Source of the DNA: an uncultured Candidatus Thioglobus sp.
GTDB lineage: Bacteria; Pseudomonadota; Gammaproteobacteria; PS1; Pseudothioglobaceae
NCBI GenBank assembly: GCA_905182815.1
Contig: CAJJCX010000004.1
Location: 310,001-374,000, forward strand
Length of the DNA: 64,000 nucleotides
Direction of reading: 5' to 3'
The notes beneath the pieces are model-generated. The model was not told where the DNA came from. It made no database searches and saw only the letters and a list, made by a program, of their open reading frames with translations. The translations under genes and the position numbers were made by a program. Below, piece after piece: positions 42,723 through 50,332 of the stretch; the stretch's first letter is position 1, and each line of letters opens with the position of its first letter.

Positions 42723-43747
42723 TATCCTAGATCAGGGTTTATTAAATTATTTAATTTTTCATCAGCAATGTATCTTTGCATATTCATTAGAACGAGCTCA
42801 AGTGTTAGAGGAATATATGTATCACCATCATCAGCAGATATATGCGGCATAACCATTAAGTTCGGTGTGTCCCATAATATTGAATTTGAAGGGAGTGGCT
42901 CAGGATCAAAAACATCAATAATAGCAGCCTTGATGTGACCAGAATTTAAGTTCTCTACAAGAGCATCATAGTCCATTGTGGCAGCCCTTCCAACATTAAC
43001 AATACCTACTCCTGGCTTCATTAATGATTGACGCCTTTTATCTAATAAATTAAATGTTTCAGTTGTATTCGGTGTAGACATAAAAATGTAATCAGCTGCA
43101 GGGAGTACTTCATCTAATTTATCTACCTTAACCATTTGATCGACGCCTTCTAAAGGCATCCCATGACGACTTACCCCAATTACTTTCATGCCCAATAATT
43201 TGCATTTTTTTGCAGCAGCATGTCCTATATTGCCTGTACCTATAACCAGCAATGTCTTACCTAATATTGGAGATGAATAGAGAGATTCCCAATGCTTGTT
43301 TTGTTGATTTTGAATGATTTCAGGGATATGCGTATGCAGCATTAGCACACTCATTAGACCAAACTCCCCTGCTTTTGCTGAGTGCACGCCCCGATTATTA
43401 ACAACTGAAACGTGTTCTGGCACCCAGTCCATTGGACATAAATGTTCTACCCCTGCACCAATAATATGAATCCATCGAAGTTTAGGCGCAATTTCAGCAA
43501 GATTCTCAGTAGGAAAATCCCAGCACACAAGAACCTCAGCAGTCTTCATGGATTCATAAAAGTTCTCTAAATCCCAATCAAAAATTGGCTCAATTTTGTT
43601 TTTTAAATCAGGGTAGCTTTCAATTGCATTATCAAACCTTTCTTTGGTAATAGCAAAAACACTTTCCCCTTCAATAGTTGGTGGGAATGAATCAGGGTCA
43701 GCATGATTACTCTTAAAATGAACTCTTATTTTATTATCACTTGCCAT
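42719..43747 (-). CDS. D-2-hydroxyacid dehydrogenase (NAD(P)-dependent)
   Basis: A 342-residue member of the D-isomer 2-hydroxyacid dehydrogenase family. The Rossmann motif is VIGTGNIGHAAAKK. The catalytic trio is visible: Arg in NVGRAAT, Glu in VFDPEPLP and His in MPHISADD. Relatives reduce glyoxylate/hydroxypyruvate or interconvert D-lactate and pyruvate; the substrate cannot be told from sequence. It is the second gene after the reverse-strand Rieske oxygenase, with only 6 bp between, so the two are likely a unit. A role downstream of glyoxalase (D-lactate-like product) or upstream of glycerate kinase is possible. Confidence 0.85.
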   Translation of the reverse strand: MASDNKIRVHFKSNHADPDSFPPTIEGESVFAITKERFDNAIESYPDLKNKIEPIFDWDLENFYESMKTAEVLVCWDFPTENLAEIAPKLRWIHIIGAGVEHLCPMDWVPEHVSVVNNRGVHSAKAGEFGLMSVLMLHTHIPEIIQNQQNKHWESLYSSPILGKTLLVIGTGNIGHAAAKKCKLLGMKVIGVSRHGMPLEGVDQMVKVDKLDEVLPAADYIFMSTPNTTETFNLLDKRRQSLMKPGVGIVNVGRAATMDYDALVENLNSGHIKAAIIDVFDPEPLPSNSILWDTPNLMVMPHISADDGDTYIPLTLELVLMNMQRYIADEKLNNLINPDLGY

Positions 43748-43753
43748 AGGTAT

Positions 43754-45124
43754 TTATTTATTGGTATTTGAAGTTTCTCTTGATTGTATTTCTTTTAATT
43801 TTTTCGTAACTATTTTAACTCTCTCTTCTTCAACCTTTCCATCGACTTCAAATTGAATTTGAACGAATTCATGTGCAAGTTTACTTAAGAAGGAATTGTC
43901 TTCCAAATTACTCGCTGGAATATTAAGGACAGAATCACCTCCATAAGTTGGAACTGGCAATCCATTAATGCCACTTGCTAGATATGGTTTTTTGCCAGAG
44001 GCAACAGTTTTTATTTGCTCTCTAATTCTCTGACGCATCATTGCAACTCCTTGATCACTGGGTAATAAATTTTCATTTTTATGGATATTTATTGGACCCA
44101 TACCTTCGCATGCTTCTCGGTCTGCAGGAAATCTTTGACGTTCTTTGTAGGGGCGATCAAAAATTTCACCCTGTTCAATTAGTTCAGGACCCTCTGGAGT
44201 GTTAAATTCCTGTGGATCTCCTCTCTCCCCAAAATTAGCCCAGGCATAGCAGATAGTTGTTTCATCGTCGATTGGAACAACCCATCGTGTAAATGAACTT
44301 CTGCCATAGTGTATTTGCTTTGTTCCATCTGCAGCAAAAGCTGCACCTGCTTGAGTAAAGTTTGGCAAAACAACTTCGTTAATCCTAAACCAAATATTGT
44401 CACCAACTCTCCTGGTATTGCAGCCTAAAATCCAACTATCACGCTCAAAAAAATCAATCTGTCCAACTTCTCCAAAGCCTTCTGAAAACTGTTGTCGACT
44501 CATATTTGAATGAAGGAAAGAGGTGTGAATTGGATCAACTATAGCATCCAAAACCTGAAGCCAGTTGCAATTGAAGGGTGCCTTATAGGGCACCATTTCC
44601 ATATCTTTAAAATTTAGGCTGTCATACATTGGGAATTCAGGTTTTTCATCAATTGGCCCAAGATAGGCAAAAATTAAACCTTTAAATTCATAAGTTGGAT
44701 AGGCGCCAAGTCGAACCCTTTGTTTAATAATGTCAGCTATATGTGCAGGCTGGCCAGGAACATCTAATAATGTTCCATCAATGCCAAAGTGCCATCCATG
44801 GTAGCAACATTGAATTCCTGTTTCTTGACAAATACCAAATTCAAGAGAAGCTTGCCTATGAGGGCATTGTTTATGAACCAATCCTAATTGATTGCTTTTG
44901 TCTCGAAATAGAACAAGTTCTTCACCCAGAATTTTTATTGATACAGGAAGATCATCGAGTTCAGAAGAGATAAAAACTGGCTGCCAGTATCTTCTAAGGT
45001 ATTCACCTGCTGGCGATCCAGGACCAATACGTGTAATTTCATCATCAACATCTTTTGAGTGGATTAATCCATGCCCTGAATATCCTTTCAATTCAACCTC
45101 GAAGTCACTTCCTTTAATGCCCAT
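43754..45124 (-). CDS. Rieske non-haem iron oxygenase alpha subunit (phthalate-dioxygenase-like)
   Basis: This 456-residue protein has a Rieske 2Fe-2S domain with Cys87-x-His89 and Cys106-x-x-His109 (CPHRQA and CCYHGWHF), then a catalytic domain with the non-haem iron motif DAIVDPIHTSFLH. The N-terminal GPGSPAGEYLRRYWQPV is typical of the phthalate 4,5-dioxygenase / O- and N-demethylase group that works without a beta subunit. Its substrate is unknown. The strong AGGAGAGG ribosome site and a 242-bp divergent promoter region lie upstream. No reductase gene is nearby, so electrons must come from elsewhere. Confidence 0.87.
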   Translation of the reverse strand: MGIKGSDFEVELKGYSGHGLIHSKDVDDEITRIGPGSPAGEYLRRYWQPVFISSELDDLPVSIKILGEELVLFRDKSNQLGLVHKQCPHRQASLEFGICQETGIQCCYHGWHFGIDGTLLDVPGQPAHIADIIKQRVRLGAYPTYEFKGLIFAYLGPIDEKPEFPMYDSLNFKDMEMVPYKAPFNCNWLQVLDAIVDPIHTSFLHSNMSRQQFSEGFGEVGQIDFFERDSWILGCNTRRVGDNIWFRINEVVLPNFTQAGAAFAADGTKQIHYGRSSFTRWVVPIDDETTICYAWANFGERGDPQEFNTPEGPELIEQGEIFDRPYKERQRFPADREACEGMGPINIHKNENLLPSDQGVAMMRQRIREQIKTVASGKKPYLASGINGLPVPTYGGDSVLNIPASNLEDNSFLSKLAHEFVQIQFEVDGKVEEERVKIVTKKLKEIQSRETSNTNK

Positions 45125-45212
45125 ATTGCATCCTCTCCTGATTAAAAGTGTTAATGAAAGTTACAAATCATACCAAATTAATACGAATGTTAACAGTAAA
45201 TAATTTTTATGA

Positions 45213-45221
45213 TTATTACAT
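45213..45221. repeat. Half-site copy of the palindrome arm
   Basis: TTATTACAT, identical to the left arm of the palindrome at 45274, begins 61 bp upstream of it, about six helical turns. It could be an auxiliary binding half-site; it could also be chance in AT-rich DNA. Confidence 0.35.
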
Positions 45222-45273
45222 ATTAATTATTTTTAATCGAATAAATAGCTGTATTGGTAACTTATTCTTTAAT

Positions 45274-45294
45274 TTATTACATTTAATGTAATAA
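45274..45294. promoter_or_regulatory. Palindromic operator candidate at the Rieske promoter
   Basis: Perfect 9-bp inverted arms TTATTACAT (45274-45282) and ATGTAATAA (45286-45294) flank a TTA centre. The site overlaps the expected -35 region of the TATAAT at 45302-45307, so a bound regulator would block or recruit polymerase. The Lrp/AsnC gene in the downstream operon is the obvious candidate binder (inference). Confidence 0.6.
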
Positions 45295-45301
45295 TTAGGT
45301 T

Positions 45302-45307
45302 TATAAT
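45302..45307 (+). promoter_or_regulatory. Candidate -10 for the Rieske-gloA-cupin-lrp operon
   Basis: A perfect TATAAT 60 bp upstream of the ATG at 45367. The -35 region coincides with the palindrome at 45274-45294 and has no good consensus match, which fits a regulated promoter. Confidence 0.5.
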
Positions 45308-45366
45308 TTTTCTCATTATCATTTGTTTCATTTATTTTTTGAGGTATTACAATTAATAAACTTGAC

Positions 45367-46458
45367 ATGTCATCTTTTTTTGAGAAAGGCAAGCTTAAGC
45401 ATGGACTGCCCTCATCTGCCTATACTAGTGCTGATTTTTTTCGCACTGAGTGCGATACCGTGTTTACCGATAATTGGGTTTTTGTAGGTTTTGCCCATGA
45501 GCTAAATGAGCCAGGGGATGCAAGACCAATTATGGTTGCTGGTCAGCCAGTAGTCTTAATTAAAAATAATGAAGGAAAAATTTCAGCTTTCCATAATGCA
45601 TGCTCTCATCGATGTTTGAAGTTAGTTGATGAGCCAATGAATGTTGGCAAGATGTTATCTTGCCCCTATCATGCATGGACGTACAGTCTTGATGGTGATC
45701 TTTGTGCTACGCCGTTCTTTGGTGGCAAAGAGCATCAGCCAGAAGGCTTTGAAATGTCAAATCATAATCTTAAATCAATAAAAATAGCTATTTGGCAAGA
45801 TTGGATTTTTATTAATTTAAGTGGCAATGCTGCCAATTTTGAGGATTATGCAGCTCCTCTTATTCAAAATTTTAGTGATATAGATTTTCAAAAAGTGAAG
45901 CCTGTAGCTACTTTGGATTTTGGTGAGATTTCTACGAACTGGAAATTTCTTATGGAAAATTTTATAGAGCCTTACCATGTTCAATTTGTCCATCGAACAA
46001 CAACAAATCAGCCTCTTGAGGATCATTACACAATTGTTGATGGCGTTTGCCTAGGAAGCGCTATTGATCTAGATGATGATGATAAGGTAAAGGGGAGTTT
46101 GTCTGTAAGTTCAAGATACTTAACTCTTTTTCCAAATTTTATAATTGGTCGTTATGCTCCGGATCAAATTGGAGTCTATTTGAATGTTCCAGTTGATGAA
46201 GGTCATACGCACCAAAAAAGGGTTATCTACACCACAGAAGGCGAGAGCGTTTCAATTAAAGAGGTTGATGAAATGAAAAAGCTATGGTGGGATGTCCACA
46301 AAGAAGATCATGCAATTTGTGAAAGGATGCAGCTTGGGAGAGCGTCTCCAGTTTCAAAAGATGGTGGTATGTTGTCACCTCACTGGGAAGATAGTGTTCG
46401 CGCTTTTCAAGAAATGATTGCAGAAGCCGTTACTAACCCACCAAAAAATAATACATAA
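45367..46458 (+). CDS. Rieske non-haem iron oxygenase alpha subunit (choline/betaine-monooxygenase-like)
   Basis: The 363-residue protein has the Rieske motif Cys79-x-His81 and Cys99-x-x-His102 (CSHRC, CPYHAWTYS) and a catalytic iron site with His204 and His209 in ENFIEPYHVQFVH. Size and layout resemble choline monooxygenase / glycine-betaine demethylase (GbcA) relatives, which oxidise N-methyl groups or aromatic rings. The sequence is only distantly like the reverse-strand Rieske protein, so the two are not a duplicate pair. It is first in an operon with gloA, a cupin, an Lrp gene and a GS-like ligase. No reductase (GbcB-like) is adjacent. Substrate unknown. Confidence 0.87.
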   Translation: MSSFFEKGKLKHGLPSSAYTSADFFRTECDTVFTDNWVFVGFAHELNEPGDARPIMVAGQPVVLIKNNEGKISAFHNACSHRCLKLVDEPMNVGKMLSCPYHAWTYSLDGDLCATPFFGGKEHQPEGFEMSNHNLKSIKIAIWQDWIFINLSGNAANFEDYAAPLIQNFSDIDFQKVKPVATLDFGEISTNWKFLMENFIEPYHVQFVHRTTTNQPLEDHYTIVDGVCLGSAIDLDDDDKVKGSLSVSSRYLTLFPNFIIGRYAPDQIGVYLNVPVDEGHTHQKRVIYTTEGESVSIKEVDEMKKLWWDVHKEDHAICERMQLGRASPVSKDGGMLSPHWEDSVRAFQEMIAEAVTNPPKNNT

Positions 46459-46469
46459 AGGAGAATTTA

Positions 46470-46892
46470 ATGACCGATACAAGTTTTAATAGTGACTTTA
46501 GATTAGCACATACGATGATGAGAGTTCTTGACTTAGAAAAGTCACTTCATTTTTATTGTGACATTTTAGGTATGCAAGTGCTAAGGCGAACTGATTACCC
46601 GGGGGGAAGATTTACAAATGCATTTGTAGGTTATGGTCCTGAAATTGAATTTCCTGCACTGGAGCTAACCCATAACTGGGATCAAGAAGAGCACTATGAC
46701 AAAGGTAATGGATGGGGGCACATTTGTATTGAAACGCCAGATGTATACAAAGCTGTTGAAGACCTAGAAGCTGGAGGTGCCAAAATCATTAGTCCAGCTA
46801 AACCTATGAATGCTGGAACTCGAATACTTGCATTTATTGAAGATCCAGATGGATATGTCGTAGAACTTAATGAAAAACTTAACTTAACTTAA
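46470..46892 (+). CDS. gloA: GloA, glyoxalase I (lactoylglutathione lyase)
   Basis: A 140-residue VOC-fold protein closely following GloA: HTMMRVLDLEKSLHFY, LGMQVLR, AFVGYGPE, ELTHNW, GWGHICI and FIEDPDGYVVELNE. The four metal ligands (His, Glu, His, Glu) are all in place. GloA isomerises the hemithioacetal of glutathione with methylglyoxal or another 2-oxoaldehyde. Its position 11 bp after a Rieske oxygenase suggests that a 2-oxoaldehyde is made in this pathway, though a dedicated VOC isomerase with another substrate cannot be ruled out. AAAGGAG site present. Confidence 0.85.
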   Translation: MTDTSFNSDFRLAHTMMRVLDLEKSLHFYCDILGMQVLRRTDYPGGRFTNAFVGYGPEIEFPALELTHNWDQEEHYDKGNGWGHICIETPDVYKAVEDLEAGGAKIISPAKPMNAGTRILAFIEDPDGYVVELNEKLNLT

Positions 46893-46904
46893 AAAGGGAT
46901 AAAA

Positions 46905-47303
46905 ATGAGTAATAAACCACAACTATATAAATTTGGTGACATTGAGCACCGTTTACACACTTTAGAGCCAGGACAAAGCTATATCAAGCCTTTTGTTACT
47001 AGTGCAGTTAGTGATACGATGTGCGGCGGTTTGAATTTTTTAAACCAAGTATCTGTGCCATGGGAGTTAACATGCGATGAGATTATTTATTGTATGGAGG
47101 GGACGTTTAGATTAACGTGTGATGGCGAGTCTTATAACTGCAATCCAGGTGATGTCCTTTATATCCCTAAAGATAACTCTATAGCTTATGAGTGTGATGA
47201 AAAATGCGTAATATTCTATGCTGCTTATCCTCATGACTGGAAGCAACAAGCAGGAATTACTTTTGTGCCTGGAATAGATCCAGAAGACATGCCTCAAAAC
47301 TAG
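46905..47303 (+). CDS. EutQ-like cupin protein
   Basis: This 132-residue single cupin has the layout of EutQ/ethanolamine-associated cupins: GLNFLNQVSVPWELTCDEIIYCMEG, then CNPGDVLYIPKDNSIAYE. The classic metal histidines of cupin motif 1 are replaced (Glu/Asp/Cys), so a metal-dependent enzymatic role is uncertain. EutQ is an acetate kinase-like protein, but many stand-alone homologues have no known function. No other ethanolamine genes are here. It sits between gloA and the Lrp gene, 12 and 7 bp away. Confidence 0.75.
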   Translation: MSNKPQLYKFGDIEHRLHTLEPGQSYIKPFVTSAVSDTMCGGLNFLNQVSVPWELTCDEIIYCMEGTFRLTCDGESYNCNPGDVLYIPKDNSIAYECDEKCVIFYAAYPHDWKQQAGITFVPGIDPEDMPQN

Positions 47304-47310
47304 GATTTAA

Positions 47311-47862
47311 ATGAGTAATTCAAGTAATCGTATAGTGCACCTAAGTCAATCTAATGATAGTAATGATAGCGATCAACTTCCGCGTGTTCCAACTAGGGAT
47401 ACGCTAAAAGATAAATTGAATCAACGAATCATTGATATGCTTGAGATTGATGGACGAAAGCCATTTAACGAAATTGCTAAGTCACTGGAAATCTCTGAAG
47501 GGACTGTTAGGAATCGTGTGAATCGCATGAAAGATGCAGGTGTCTTGCAAATCAAAGCATTGGTAGATCGCTCTGCTATAAATTATGCAACAGATTCGAT
47601 GCTTGGAATAAAAGTTGCTTCAACTTCTAGCCCTACTGAGGTTGCTAAACGTCTTCAAGATTGCAATGAAATAGTCTTTATTATCTGGGTCACAGGTCGA
47701 TATGATCTTTTAGTAGAAATTGCCTCTGAAGGAGATGAGACCCTTACTAGGTTTCTAGATGAACATTGTTTTAATAACGGTGATATAAAGGATGTTGAGG
47801 TAATGAAAGGCCTGGCAACATATAAAAATCAATTTTTATTAAAATCGCAAGAAAAATTATAA
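47311..47862 (+). CDS. Lrp/AsnC-family transcriptional regulator
   Basis: This 183-residue regulator has a Ser/Asn/Asp-rich N-terminal extension (about 30 residues), a winged helix DNA-binding domain (IIDMLEIDGRKPFNEIAKSL, then SEGTVRNRVNRMKDAG) and a C-terminal RAM ligand-binding domain (VASTSSPTEVAKRL...IIWVTGRYDLLVEI). Lrp/AsnC members often sense an amino acid or amine and control neighbouring genes. Here it is embedded in the oxygenase operon, so it is a plausible binder of the palindromes at 45274 and 49388 (inference). Confidence 0.9.
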   Translation: MSNSSNRIVHLSQSNDSNDSDQLPRVPTRDTLKDKLNQRIIDMLEIDGRKPFNEIAKSLEISEGTVRNRVNRMKDAGVLQIKALVDRSAINYATDSMLGIKVASTSSPTEVAKRLQDCNEIVFIIWVTGRYDLLVEIASEGDETLTRFLDEHCFNNGDIKDVEVMKGLATYKNQFLLKSQEKL

Positions 47863-47895
47863 ATATTTAATAAATTCATAAATAAGGAGAAGAAT

Positions 47896-49314
47896 ATGGC
47901 AAAGATTTATCACACAACAATGGCAGATGCCCTGCCATCAAAGAAACGTGTTGCAGAGGAAAAAGCTCGATTAGAAAAAGCAGGCGTAAAGTACATTCTG
48001 TCGTGTTGGATTGACATGCTTGGCCTTCCTAAAACAAAGCCAATTCCTATGAAGGAGTTTGAGGCATTGTGTGCAGGAAAGGGCCCTCAATTTGCGGTTC
48101 ATTCAGTTTCTTTTGTTCCTGAATTAGGGCCTAATGACTCAGATCAAATCCCTGTACCTGATTTAGATAGCTTGGTAATTTGTCCATGGGATAAGACGTG
48201 TGTATGGGTTTTTTCAGATTTATGGTGGGAAGGTAAGCCTTATAACTTGTGCCCTCGTCAAACTCTTAAAAGAGCAGTACAAAAAGCAGATGACGCTGGA
48301 TATAAAGCTTTTTGTGGTATTGAGCCAGAATTTATTGCGATGCGATGGGAAGATGGTCAGCCTGTTAAGGCTTTTGATGATGATCCATTACCAGGTGACG
48401 GCTTACGTCCTCGCAGACAAGCTTTTGGATACGATGTTGAGTATTCAATTGATTCAATGGAATTCCTCAAAGAATTAATTGATACTGTTAATGATTTAGG
48501 CTGGGATATGAAGGATGTGGTTTGTGAGGGCGCCTACTCACAGTTTGAGCTTGACTTCACTTATACAGATATTCTTCAGATGGCAGATCGATTAGTTTTC
48601 TTAAGGGTTCTTCTTAAAGAGGTTGCTAAAAAGTATGGGATGTTTATTACCTTTATGCCAAAGCCAACGATTGGTGATTGGAGGTCTGGAGCGCATATTA
48701 ATTTTAGTATGACGAGTAACTCGGATAACAAAAATGTTTTTGAAGGTAAGGATGGAAAATTCTCTGATACAGCTTATCATGTAGTTGGTGGATTGCTAAA
48801 GCATGCAACAGAAATTACTGCTATTGCTTGTTCAACGGTAAACTCATATAACGGTTTGGTTCCAATAGTTGGTGGATTTGAAGGAGGAGTCTATACATGG
48901 GCGCCGACAACAATGGCCTATGGAGATAATAATCGATCTTGCATGATTCGACTCCCTCAAAACCGGTTTTGTATCGAGAATCGTGCTGCTGACATGTGCA
49001 TGAATCCATACCTATCCTTAGCACTTACAACAGCTGCAGCTTTGGATGGAATTAAGAATAAGATTGATCCAGGTGATCCTTTAAATATAAACTTATATAC
49101 ATTAAGTCCTGAAGAAATGAAGGAAGCAAACATTAAATCTTTACCTCGTAATCTTTTAGAGGCAATTGAGGCTTTAAATGAGGATGATTTTGCAAGAGAA
49201 GTTTTAGGTGATTCAATGCTCCTTCAATTTTTCTCTTATAAGAAAGATGAGTGGGATCGATATCATCAGGCTGTTACAAACTGGGAAGTTGAGGAGTTTT
49301 TAAGGCTCTATTAA
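47896..49314 (+). CDS. Glutamine-synthetase-like ligase, atypical (possible gamma-glutamylamide or other amide ligase)
   Basis: A 472-residue member of the glutamine synthetase superfamily. Visible parts are GIEPEFI and EGAYSQFELDF (metal ligands), GAHINFSM (the GS HxH-like region), NRSCMIRLP (ATP site) and an ENRAADMCMNPY pattern like PuuA/IpuC-type ligases. Oddly, the usual NSYKR motif, whose Arg holds the substrate glutamate, reads NSYNG (Asn319-Gly320). So the acid substrate may not be glutamate, or it may be bound differently. Similar stand-alone ligases accompany Rieske enzymes in aniline (TdnQ/AtdA1) and isopropylamine (IpuC) pathways. It closes the plus-strand oxygenase operon and has an AAGGAG site. 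Confidence 0.8.
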   Translation: MAKIYHTTMADALPSKKRVAEEKARLEKAGVKYILSCWIDMLGLPKTKPIPMKEFEALCAGKGPQFAVHSVSFVPELGPNDSDQIPVPDLDSLVICPWDKTCVWVFSDLWWEGKPYNLCPRQTLKRAVQKADDAGYKAFCGIEPEFIAMRWEDGQPVKAFDDDPLPGDGLRPRRQAFGYDVEYSIDSMEFLKELIDTVNDLGWDMKDVVCEGAYSQFELDFTYTDILQMADRLVFLRVLLKEVAKKYGMFITFMPKPTIGDWRSGAHINFSMTSNSDNKNVFEGKDGKFSDTAYHVVGGLLKHATEITAIACSTVNSYNGLVPIVGGFEGGVYTWAPTTMAYGDNNRSCMIRLPQNRFCIENRAADMCMNPYLSLALTTAAALDGIKNKIDPGDPLNINLYTLSPEEMKEANIKSLPRNLLEAIEALNEDDFAREVLGDSMLLQFFSYKKDEWDRYHQAVTNWEVEEFLRLY

Positions 49315-49387
49315 GCCAGATTTTTTATCAAAAGATAATAGATAAAAGCGTTAATCGTTTTTTTTCATTTAAACTATTGCCCTTGAG

Positions 49388-49404
49388 TTCATGTCATGCA
49401 TGAA
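49388..49404. promoter_or_regulatory. Palindromic operator candidate before mgsA
   Basis: Arms TTCATG (49388-49393) and CATGAA (49399-49404) flank a 5-nt centre, immediately upstream of a perfect -10 at 49414-49419, so they lie over the -35 region. The motif differs from the AT-rich palindrome at 45274, so a different regulator could be involved. Confidence 0.5.
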
Positions 49405-49413
49405 TACAGGGGC

Positions 49414-49419
49414 TATAAT
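49414..49419 (+). promoter_or_regulatory. Candidate -10 element for the mgsABC-gmaS operon
   Basis: A perfect TATAAT in the 122-bp gap after the GS-like gene, 18 bp before ATG 49437. No consensus -35 exists at 17 bp; the palindrome at 49388-49404 occupies that place. This indicates that mgsABC can be transcribed independently of the upstream operon. Confidence 0.5.
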
Positions 49420-49436
49420 AATTTTTTGGAGTTTTT

Positions 49437-50330
49437 ATGTGTGGAATTGTAGGACTTTTTATTAAAAATCAAGCTCTAGAGTCTCAATTAGGTGCGCTTG
49501 TAGCACCAATGCTCAGTGAGATGACTGAGAGAGGGCCAGATAGCGCAGGTATTGCCGTTTATCGTAATCCTCAAGAGAATGGCTGTAAGATTACTGTCCT
49601 TGCTCAGCACCAAGACTTTGATTGGGGTGCTTTAGAGGCTGCAATAAGTAATCATTTTTCTTTAAGAGATATTACAGTAACCCGCAATCATGCAGTTTTA
49701 AGTCTAGATTCTGAAATTGATGATGTTCAAGTTTGGATGAGAGATAACTGGAGTGATCTTAGTATTACAAGTGCAGGAACAAATATTGAGATCTTTAAAG
49801 GTAAAGGTAACCCAGCTGAGTTTATTGATCAGTTTGATATTAAAAGTATGACTGGCACTCACGCACTTGGTCATACCAGAATGGCAACAGAAAGTGCAAT
49901 TACAACAGAGCACTCCCACCCTTTCTCAACAGGCCAAGATTTATGTCTTGTGCATAATGGCTCTTTATCAAACCATAACAGATTACGTGAAACTTTACGA
50001 AAAAAAGGTGTTCATTTCAAAACCGATAATGATAGCGAAGTTGCTGCTGGATATTTGAGCTGGCGCTTAAGTGAGGGGGATGATCTAGATCAAGCCTTGA
50101 ATCATGCCATAGAGGATTTAGATGGATTCTATACCTTTGCAATTGGAACCAGGGATGGTTTTGCAGTTATGCGTGATCCAATTGGTTGTAAGCCAGCAAT
50201 TATGGCAGAAACTGATGATTGGGCTGCGATGTCTTCTGAATATCGTGCTATTGCAACTTTGCCAGGCGCTGAAAATGCGCGCATTTGGGAGCCTGAACCA
50301 ACTCAGATTTATAGCTGGAAAAGGAGTTAA
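49437..50330 (+). CDS. MgsA/GlxB-like class II glutamine amidotransferase subunit
   Basis: The 297-residue protein is a class II (Ntn) glutamine amidotransferase: Cys2 after Met removal (MCGIVGLF) is the nucleophile, with ERGPDSAG, GHTRMAT and LVHNGSLSNH as further site residues. As a stand-alone subunit with the two following genes it matches the three-part N-methylglutamate synthase MgsABC (or the GlxBCD family). In that enzyme it releases methylamine from gamma-glutamylmethylamide, or ammonia from glutamine. It starts the second operon, with its own promoter and palindrome, and mgsB follows by 2 bp. Confidence 0.82.
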   Translation: MCGIVGLFIKNQALESQLGALVAPMLSEMTERGPDSAGIAVYRNPQENGCKITVLAQHQDFDWGALEAAISNHFSLRDITVTRNHAVLSLDSEIDDVQVWMRDNWSDLSITSAGTNIEIFKGKGNPAEFIDQFDIKSMTGTHALGHTRMATESAITTEHSHPFSTGQDLCLVHNGSLSNHNRLRETLRKKGVHFKTDNDSEVAAGYLSWRLSEGDDLDQALNHAIEDLDGFYTFAIGTRDGFAVMRDPIGCKPAIMAETDDWAAMSSEYRAIATLPGAENARIWEPEPTQIYSWKRS

Positions 50331-50332
50331 TA

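Larger units (their letters stand above)
45125..45366. other. Divergent control region between the two Rieske oxygenase genes
   Basis: This 242-bp gene-free stretch is AT-rich and separates the two divergently transcribed Rieske genes. It holds a 21-bp palindrome, a half-copy of the same arm 61 bp upstream, and a TATAAT on the plus strand, listed separately. I see no open frame, hairpin terminator or RNA structure in it. Confidence 0.6.
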
